This document shows, one piece after another, positions 58,140 to 64,000 of a DNA stretch of 64,000 nucleotides. The DNA lies in NCBI RefSeq assembly GCF_003952385.1, contig NZ_CP034444.1, positions 310,001 through 374,000 of the forward strand. The letters are read 5' to 3'. Below the pieces are notes generated by a model. That model searched no databases. It worked only from the letters and a program-made list of their open reading frames with translations, and was not told the origin of the DNA. Each line of letters begins with the position of its first letter. Within the stretch, counting starts at the first letter, position 1. The position numbers were made by a program, and so were the translations under genes. This DNA comes from Mesorhizobium sp. M1D.F.Ca.ET.043.01.1.1 (GTDB lineage Bacteria > Pseudomonadota > Alphaproteobacteria > Rhizobiales > Rhizobiaceae).

Positions 58140-60134
58140 GTGCGCATCCGGTTGCTTGGCGGCCTCGAAGTGACTTCCGCAGACGGCCAGCCCGTCCGCT
58201 TCGCCACGCGCAAATCCGCGCTTCTCTTTGCTGCCCTGGTTCTGGCAGGCCGCCGGGGCCACCATCGCGAACGGCTTGCCGAAGGGTTTTGGCCGGGACG
58301 CGGCGATGCGCAGTCACGCAACAGCCTCCGCCAGGCGCTTGCCGACATCAGGCGCTGGTTTCCCGCCGACGGCAATGCGACCATTTCCATCGAGGGGGAT
58401 CAGGAAACGGTCGCGCTGACGGCCGGCCCGGACGAAGCGGATATCTGGCTCTTCGAGCGCAAGCTCGCCGAAAGCGGAACGGCGGACCTCGCCCTCGCCG
58501 CCGAACTCTACCGTGGCGACGTGTTTGCAGGCGAGGTCATTCCCGACGGCCTGGATGAATGGTTCAGTCCGCATCAGGTCAGATACCGGCAGAAGGCGCT
58601 GCAACTGGTGGAACGCCTTAGCCTCGCGCTAGCCGATGCCGGAACAACGGATGAAGCGTCCTGCGAACGGCTCTCGGAAAGGCTGCTCGCCTCGGACCCG
58701 ACCGCGGAGCCGGCGCATCGGGCGTTGATGCGCATCTACGCCGCCCGGGGACACGAAAATGCGGCCCTGCGTCAATTCGAATCCTGCCGCGCGCTGCTGA
58801 AGAAGCATCTGGGCGTGGAACCCGAAGCGCAGACGCAGTCACTGGCGGCGTCGCTGCAAACGCGAAGCGGAAATCGGCCGATCGCGTCGACGCACGACAC
58901 CGCCCGGCCGGCCCAGCCTGTCGCCACGCCGGCGAGGCCGCATGACCAGCCGTCGGTGGCAGTGATGCCTTTCGACAATCTTGGCGGAGCGGATGACGAG
59001 TATTTTGCCGACGGCGTCGTCGAGGAGATCACCGCCGCGCTTTCACGCGTCCGCAACTTCTTCGTCATCGCGCGCCAGTCCGCCTTCACCTACAAGGGGC
59101 GCTTCGCCGACGTGCGCGAAGTCGGGCGGGAGCTCGGCGTCAACTACGTCGTCGAAGGCACTGTGCGGCGGGGCGGGGACCGTCTGCGCATTTCCGTGCA
59201 GCTGGTCGATGCCGACACGCGGACACAATTGTGGTCCGAGCGCTACGAGGGCGCGACCGAGGACGTTTTCGAGTTCCAGGACAGGATCGCAGCGCAGGTG
59301 GCCGGCGCCATCCATCCAGCCATCCGCGGTGCCGAGATCGAGCTGGCCAGACGCAAGCCGCCGGCCAGCCTCAGGGCCTATGACCTCGTCATGCGCGCCT
59401 ACCCGAACATTTGGGGGCGCCGCAAGGACGCCAACGACCTGGCAATAGAGCTACTGCGGAAAGCGATCGCCATCGATCCTGCCTATGGCCGCGCCCATGC
59501 GCTTCTGGCGTGGTGCCACGCCTCGAACGCCGTGTTTCTGTGGGCCGAGCATCCTGAAAGCGAGCTGGAAAAGGCGCTCGCCGCAGTTGAGGCTGCCGGC
59601 TCGATCGGCGACGATCCTACCGCATTGGCCGCCGCCGGTTGGGCATTGAGCATGTGCGGCGAGCAGGAGCGCGCAGCGACCTTCATCGAAAGGGCACTCG
59701 CGCTCGATCCGAACAATGCGTGGGCATGGGCGCGCCGTGGCTGGATCGCGATCTACAAGAACGAAGCCGCCTTGGCCCTGGACCGGTTCCATCAGGCGAT
59801 GACGCTGAGCCCGATGGATCCGTTCGCATTCGCCGTGAGATTGGGAACGGGCTACGCCTTGGCCAAGACCGGCTCTCTTTCCCAGGCTGTTACGATCGCC
59901 CGCGAGATCATCGCGGCCCATCCTGACATCGTCATTCCCTATCGATACCTCGCCGCCTGGTCGGCGATGGACGGCGATCTGGAGACTGCCCGCTGGGCCG
60001 CGCAAAAGCTGCTCACCGTTCAGCCGGACTTCACGATAGAGCGATTCCGGTTGCTGCCTATCTTTCGGAACACGCCGGAATGGGCAGACCAGATGGTCGA
60101 AGCCTTGAAGCTGGCGGGATTGCCCGAGCGCTGA
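58140..60134 (+). CDS. SARP-like BTAD regulator with TolB-like and TPR domains
   Basis: A 664-residue cytoplasmic protein. Residues 1-95 form an OmpR-type winged helix (LLGGLEVTSADGQPVRFATRKSALL), about 100-245 the BTAD helical domain, then a linker, a FlgO/TolB-like domain (VAVMPFDNLGG near residue 272 to about 385), and tetratricopeptide repeats to the end (about 420-660). Start is GTG 58140, with GGAGG 5 nt upstream; an ATG 13 codons earlier is an alternative. Proteins of this architecture occur in rhizobia, often as adenylate-cyclase-like regulators without the cyclase domain. Target unknown. Confidence 0.85.
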   Translation: MRIRLLGGLEVTSADGQPVRFATRKSALLFAALVLAGRRGHHRERLAEGFWPGRGDAQSRNSLRQALADIRRWFPADGNATISIEGDQETVALTAGPDEADIWLFERKLAESGTADLALAAELYRGDVFAGEVIPDGLDEWFSPHQVRYRQKALQLVERLSLALADAGTTDEASCERLSERLLASDPTAEPAHRALMRIYAARGHENAALRQFESCRALLKKHLGVEPEAQTQSLAASLQTRSGNRPIASTHDTARPAQPVATPARPHDQPSVAVMPFDNLGGADDEYFADGVVEEITAALSRVRNFFVIARQSAFTYKGRFADVREVGRELGVNYVVEGTVRRGGDRLRISVQLVDADTRTQLWSERYEGATEDVFEFQDRIAAQVAGAIHPAIRGAEIELARRKPPASLRAYDLVMRAYPNIWGRRKDANDLAIELLRKAIAIDPAYGRAHALLAWCHASNAVFLWAEHPESELEKALAAVEAAGSIGDDPTALAAAGWALSMCGEQERAATFIERALALDPNNAWAWARRGWIAIYKNEAALALDRFHQAMTLSPMDPFAFAVRLGTGYALAKTGSLSQAVTIAREIIAAHPDIVIPYRYLAAWSAMDGDLETARWAAQKLLTVQPDFTIERFRLLPIFRNTPEWADQMVEALKLAGLPER

Positions 60135-60154
60135 TCATCCGATCGGCCACACGA

Positions 60155-60820
60155 TCAGGCGGCCATTTCCACCGGCAGGCCGGCGGCCTTCCATTCCGGC
60201 ATTCCGTCCTCGAGACGACGCGCGGAATGGCCGTGCGAGCGCAACGCGGCCACCGCCTCGAAGGACATCACGCACCAGGGACCGCGGCAGTAGGCGACAA
60301 TCTCCCTGCTCGTATCGGCGCTTTGGGACCAGGTCTTGATTTCACCGAGCGGGACATTGATCGCGCCCGGCACGTGGCCAAGCGCGAACTCGTCGGGCGG
60401 GCGGACATCGATCAGCGTCACCAGTCCATCGCGCATCAGGGCCAAGAGTTCATCCCGCCCGACGGGCCGCATGCCGTCTCGCGCGTCGAAATAGCCGCGC
60501 ACGATGCGGTCGACCTCGGCGAGATGCCGCTCGGCAACACTGCGCACCGACGCGAAGGCGGAAAGCACGCTCTCATCCGCGAGCGCGTAGCGGACGAACT
60601 TGCCGTCCCGTTCGGCCGACACGATGCCGGCGCGGCGTAGCGCCTGGAGATGCTGGGAGATGTTGGCGATCGGTTGGCCGAGCTTCGCGGCAAGAGCTTC
60701 GACGCTGCGCTCGCCTTGCGCCAGGTGCTCGATCATTTCCAGGCGCAGCGGGTGGCCGAGCGCCTTGGCGACAATCGCGAACTGCTCGTACAGCGCCTGT
60801 TTCGGATTGCGGATTGACAT
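60155..60820 (-). CDS. ArsR family regulator fused to a rhodanese domain
   Basis: A 221-residue fusion: ArsR winged helix at about 10-85 (LGHPLRLEMIEHLAQGERSV, PIANISQHLQALRRAG) and a rhodanese domain at about 120-215 with the active-site loop Cys178-R-G-P-W-Cys183. No other cysteine is present. ATG 60820 is preferred to 60832 because GGAAAGG stands just upstream. It is divergent from an MBL-fold persulfide dioxygenase-like gene over a perfect inverted repeat at 60841-60866. It probably senses sulfide or persulfide and represses the neighbour. Confidence 0.88.
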   Translation of the reverse strand: MSIRNPKQALYEQFAIVAKALGHPLRLEMIEHLAQGERSVEALAAKLGQPIANISQHLQALRRAGIVSAERDGKFVRYALADESVLSAFASVRSVAERHLAEVDRIVRGYFDARDGMRPVGRDELLALMRDGLVTLIDVRPPDEFALGHVPGAINVPLGEIKTWSQSADTSREIVAYCRGPWCVMSFEAVAALRSHGHSARRLEDGMPEWKAAGLPVEMAA

Positions 60821-60840
60821 CGGCCTTTCCATGTCGCAGC

Positions 60841-60866
60841 GTCATTCAACAGAATAATTGAATGAC
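60841..60866. promoter_or_regulatory. Operator of the ArsR-rhodanese regulator
   Basis: A perfect inverted repeat with 9-bp arms (GTCATTCAA at 60841-60849, TTGAATGAC at 60858-60866) and an 8-nt AT-rich centre. It is the only palindrome of this quality between the two divergent genes. The AT-rich core has the size of other sulfide-responsive ArsR sites. Binding is inferred. Confidence 0.78.
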
Positions 60867-60932
60867 GGTTTCGGCCGTTGCTGTCAAGCTGGGCGGGTCG
60901 TCCGGCGCAACTGGCCGTTCGGAGGAAAACAG

Positions 60933-61664
60933 ATGATTCTCAGGCAGTTCCTGCATAGCGACCCGGTCGCCGCCTCCTATCTGTTCGGCTGCGGCGGCAA
61001 GGCTTCCGCGGCGGTCGTCGATCCGGTCGGCGACATCGCGCCCTATATCGAGGCGGCGAATGCCACGGGCATGCGCATCCTCTTCGTCGTCGACACGCAT
61101 ATCCATGCCGACCACATATCGGCCGGACGAGCACTCGCCGAGGCAACCGGCGCCGAATATGTGCTGTTCGAAGGCGCCGAGGCAGGCTTCCCGTTCCGGC
61201 GCGTGAAGGACGGGGAGGTGCTGGAGCTCGGCAATGTGAGTGCGACCGTCATGCATACGCCGGGCCACACGCCGGAGCATCTGAGCCTTCTGGTCACCGA
61301 CCGGACGCGGTCCGCCGAGCCCTGGTTCGTGCTCACCGGACACACGCTGATGGTCGGCGATCTCGGCCGCACGGAGCTTGCTTCGAGCGCCGAGGACGGC
61401 GCGCGTGCGCTCTATGCCAGCGTGCGGCGTCTGAAGGAATTGCCCGATCATATCGAGGTGCTGCCGGGCGCCTATTCCGGCTCGGTCTGCGGCCGTTCGC
61501 TGAGCGGCAAGCCGACATCGACGATCGGCTTCGAGCGGCGCTTCAACAAGGCCTTCCGCATCGAGGACGAGAACCAGTTCGTTGCCGCCATGACCGCCGA
61601 CATCCCTCCCCCGCCGCCGGACGCCGCCCGGACCCGGGCCGCGAATGCCGGGGCGAAGTCTTGA
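60933..61664 (+). CDS. MBL-fold protein, persulfide dioxygenase/Blh-like
   Basis: A 243-residue metallo-beta-lactamase-fold protein of the ETHE1/persulfide dioxygenase kind: T-H56-I-H58-A-D60-H61 and HTPGHTPEH carry the iron ligands, and VVDPVGDIAPYIEAA is typical. Such enzymes oxidise glutathione persulfide to sulfite. Unlike Blh of Agrobacterium and Xylella, it has no DUF442 domain fused; a stand-alone DUF442 gene is at 19894. ATG 60933 has GGAGGAAAA just upstream. The stop overlaps the MFS gene. Confidence 0.9.
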   Translation: MILRQFLHSDPVAASYLFGCGGKASAAVVDPVGDIAPYIEAANATGMRILFVVDTHIHADHISAGRALAEATGAEYVLFEGAEAGFPFRRVKDGEVLELGNVSATVMHTPGHTPEHLSLLVTDRTRSAEPWFVLTGHTLMVGDLGRTELASSAEDGARALYASVRRLKELPDHIEVLPGAYSGSVCGRSLSGKPTSTIGFERRFNKAFRIEDENQFVAAMTADIPPPPPDAARTRAANAGAKS

Positions 61665-62917
61665 GCGCAGCGGCGCCTGGCGTCGCGCTCGGCCTCAAGG
61701 CCAACTGGAAGCAGTTCGCGCTCTTGGTGCTGATCAACGCCTTCGTCGGCGGCATGGTCGGCATCGAGCGGACCGTGGTCCCGTTGATCGGCGCCGAGGA
61801 ATTCGGCGTTGCTTCGACCACGCTCGTCACCTCCTTCATCGTCAGCTTCGGCGTGGTCAAGGCCTGCGCCAACCTTGTCTCCGGCCAACTCGCAGATATT
61901 TGGGGCCGCAAGCGCGTGCTCATCCTCGGCTGGCTGTTCGGCCTGCCGGTGCCCTTCATCATCATCTCAGCACCGAGCTGGGGCTGGATTGTCGCGGCCA
62001 ATGCGCTGCTCGGCATCAATCAGGGGCTTGCCTGGTCGATGACGGTCATCATGAAGGTCGATCTAGTCGGGCCGAAATCGCGCGGCCTCGCGGTCGGCCT
62101 CAACGAGTTCGCCGGCTACCTCGCGGTCGGCATTACCGCCTTCCTCACCGGCTATCTGGCGAGCCGCTACGGATTGCGCCCGGTGCCGATCTATCTGGGC
62201 GTCGGCTACGCAGTCCTGGGTGCCGCCCTTTCGATCCTTTTGGTACGTGACACGCGCGAGCATGTGCGGCTGGAACTGGCGGACCATGCCAAGCAGACCT
62301 CGCCCCTCAGCTTCCGCGAGATCTTCCTGCTCACCTCGCTCAGTGACCGCAACCTGTTCGCCGCCTCGCAGGCCGGCCTGGTGAACAACCTGAACGACGG
62401 CATGAGCTGGGGGCTCTTCCCGCTCTTCTTCGCCGCCAACGGGCTCGGCGTCGAGCGGATCGGCATCCTCAAGGCAGTCTATCCCGCGGTCTGGGGCGTC
62501 TTCCAGGTCGCGACCGGACCATTGAGCGACCGGTGGGGCCGCAAGGGCCTGATCGTCGCCGGCATGTGGGTGCAGGCGGCGGGGCTTCTCACGACCGCCA
62601 TGACACGCGATTTCGGCTGGTGGCTGCTGGCGAGCCTGCTGCTCGGCCTCGGCACGGCGATGGTCTATCCGAGCCTGATCGCGGCGGTGTCGGACGCATC
62701 GCATCCGTCCTGGCGGGCGCGCTCGCTCAGCGTCTACCGCTTCTGGCGCGATCTCGGCTACGCGATCGGCGCGCTGTCGGCTGGCCTCATCGCCGACTTC
62801 TTCGGCTTCGTCACGGCGATCGCATCAATCGCGGCGCTGACCTTCCTGTCGGGCGCGATCGTGGCGGTGGCGATGCGGGAAACAACCGCTTCAACGCCGG
62901 CACGAAGCGACGGCTAG
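61661..62917 (+). CDS. MFS transporter
   Basis: A 418-residue 12-helix major facilitator protein: the loop motif GQLADIWGRKR between helices 2 and 3, and its counterpart GPLSDRWGRKG in the second half. It begins at TTG 61661, overlapping the dioxygenase stop (TTGA). Shares the operon with the persulfide dioxygenase, so the substrate may be sulfite, thiosulfate or a related anion; that is a guess from position. Confidence 0.9.
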   Translation: MSAAAPGVALGLKANWKQFALLVLINAFVGGMVGIERTVVPLIGAEEFGVASTTLVTSFIVSFGVVKACANLVSGQLADIWGRKRVLILGWLFGLPVPFIIISAPSWGWIVAANALLGINQGLAWSMTVIMKVDLVGPKSRGLAVGLNEFAGYLAVGITAFLTGYLASRYGLRPVPIYLGVGYAVLGAALSILLVRDTREHVRLELADHAKQTSPLSFREIFLLTSLSDRNLFAASQAGLVNNLNDGMSWGLFPLFFAANGLGVERIGILKAVYPAVWGVFQVATGPLSDRWGRKGLIVAGMWVQAAGLLTTAMTRDFGWWLLASLLLGLGTAMVYPSLIAAVSDASHPSWRARSLSVYRFWRDLGYAIGALSAGLIADFFGFVTAIASIAALTFLSGAIVAVAMRETTASTPARSDG

Positions 62918-63136
62918 CGGTGAAAGCCTGACGCATGGTGCCCGCGTAGAAAGTTCCACCTTTGCTCGCGCAACGGCACGAATTGACCCGGATGGGAATC
63001 TCGCAGCCCACCGACAGACGGCCAGCAAGACCCTGCCCAGTCTTCCTGAAATCTCTCGTTCTCGCGGGGCATTTGAGGTATCCTTAGCCACTTAAAAGCA
63101 TGCTGCGTCCTGCGGTTTGCCTTGGGGAGGTGCCAA

Positions 63137-64000
63137 ATGCGCAGGCTCCTGCTTTTCATTGCGCTGCTGCTTGTACATTTCCCGGTAGAATTGCGCGCCG
63201 CCGCCATTCACGACGCTGCGAAGAAGGGCGATGTCGCGGCGATCACGGCAGCGCTCGACGCAGGTGCCGGCGTCGATGAGAGCGATGGGAGCGCGACACC
63301 GCTTTATCTTGCGGTCAGAGCCGGGCACTTCGCGGCAGCAAAACTGCTCATAGAACGCGGCGCCGACGTCAACGCCGCCCCGACCCCTGGCTTGGGCCCC
63401 GCCCTCATGCCGGCTTTAGCAAAACGCAGGGTCGATTTGATCAATCTGTTGCTGGACGGGGGCGCTAATCCGAATTCCGACCGTGGCGGCCAAGCCGCCC
63501 TTCATGTCGCCGTCACTCTCGGTTGCCTCGACTGCGTGAAGGCACTGGTCGAAGCGGGCGCGGACGTGAATGCGAAGACAAAGGACGGCAAGACAGCGCT
63601 CCATCTGGCAAAGCGCAAAGGCCAACGCGACGTTGCCGACTATCTCTTGTCGCACGGCGTCGTCTTGCCAACACCAGCCCCGATCTCGACGAAGTTGGCC
63701 CCTGCCGATGTCGAAAAAGGCAGAATCACCTTCACCCACGTGTGTGGCGGCTGTCACAGTGCCGAGCCAAAGGGCGGGACCAAAACGGGACCGAACTTGT
63801 GGGGCGTCGTCGGCCGCGACAAGGCATCTGTGGCAAATGTGGATTATTCGGACGCCTTGCTGAGCTGGGAAGGCGTGTGGACGTACGAGGATCTGAACAG
63901 ATATCTCTTCGGACCCATGCTCACCACGCCGGGCGTTAAGATGGAGATGCCTGGTGTTCCGGACGAGACCGAACGGGTCGACCTGATCGCGTATTTGCGC
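63137..64000 (+). CDS. Exported ankyrin-repeat protein fused to a class I cytochrome c domain, cut by window end
   Basis: At least 288 residues, C-terminus missing. Signal peptide about 1-23 (RRLLLFIALLLVHFPVEL), then four or so ankyrin repeats (about 24-170) such as TPLYLAVRAGHFAAAKLL and TALHLAKRKGQRDVADYLLS. A cytochrome c domain follows: heme motif Cys203-G-G-Cys206-His207, GPNLWGVVGR, and the distal-Met region Met269/Met271 (VKMEMPG). ATG 63137 has GGGGAGG 7 nt upstream. It would act in the periplasm as an electron carrier with a protein-binding arm. The partner is not visible. Confidence 0.85.
   Translation, partial: MRRLLLFIALLLVHFPVELRAAAIHDAAKKGDVAAITAALDAGAGVDESDGSATPLYLAVRAGHFAAAKLLIERGADVNAAPTPGLGPALMPALAKRRVDLINLLLDGGANPNSDRGGQAALHVAVTLGCLDCVKALVEAGADVNAKTKDGKTALHLAKRKGQRDVADYLLSHGVVLPTPAPISTKLAPADVEKGRITFTHVCGGCHSAEPKGGTKTGPNLWGVVGRDKASVANVDYSDALLSWEGVWTYEDLNRYLFGPMLTTPGVKMEMPGVPDETERVDLIAYLR

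Overview
The window is GC-rich chromosomal DNA of a rhizobial alphaproteobacterium, most like Mesorhizobium. Pointers are a cyclic beta-1,2-glucan synthase, a histidine-utilisation locus with HutF, HutG and HutD, the pmbA-cysQ-DUF4170-acyltransferase-waaA-lpxK lipid A block beside DUF2093, and paired palindromic intergenic repeats of the rhizobial RIME kind. No rRNA, tRNA, CRISPR, prophage, transposase or plasmid functions were seen. Identifications rest on reading the sequence; no database search was run.

Layout: 1-6262 is the minus-strand N-terminal three quarters of the glucan synthase, running off the left edge. 6618-7163 encodes a small secreted protein. 7214-15358 is a complete histidine catabolic locus: hutI-hutH-hutG-hutU-hutD on minus, hutF-hutC on plus, with a palindromic HutC-type operator between the two arms. 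After a repeat pair comes ridA, then an AztABC-type zinc importer (16134-18815). 18939-20232 holds two YeeE/YedE-type membrane proteins and a rhodanese-like DUF442 protein. 20388-25705 is tyrosine/homogentisate breakdown: an Lrp regulator, hppD, hmgA, fahA, a DinB-fold protein and a MarR regulator. 25815-28089 is the threonine-to-glycine pair tdh-kbl.

28378-30447 encodes a membrane GGDEF-EAL protein, followed by a decayed polysaccharide deacetylase gene and two small regulator/target pairs (MarR with a membrane protein, AraC with a glutathione transferase). 34199-42441 holds an N-demethylase-type flavoprotein, queF, two related secreted proteins, an orphan substrate-binding protein, an MttB-family methyltransferase and a LysR regulator, suggesting use of methylated amines or betaines. 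42487-48154 holds mutL, an exported protein, an EamA exporter with its LysR regulator, a tail-anchored protein and DUF2093. 48162-53820 is the lipid A/KDO block.

54035-57564 holds a glyoxalase-fold protein, an MDR oxidoreductase and the epmA/efp divergent pair. 57728-60134 holds a DUF1127 protein and a large SARP-like regulator. 60155-62917 is a sulfide/persulfide-type module (ArsR-rhodanese fusion, MBL dioxygenase, MFS transporter) around a perfect operator. The right edge cuts an exported ankyrin-repeat/cytochrome c fusion.

The most interesting points are the ArsR-rhodanese regulator with no cysteine outside its rhodanese loop, the ankyrin-cytochrome c fusion, a DinB protein where a maleylacetoacetate isomerase would be expected, and a Zur-like palindrome written in rare codons inside aztC.
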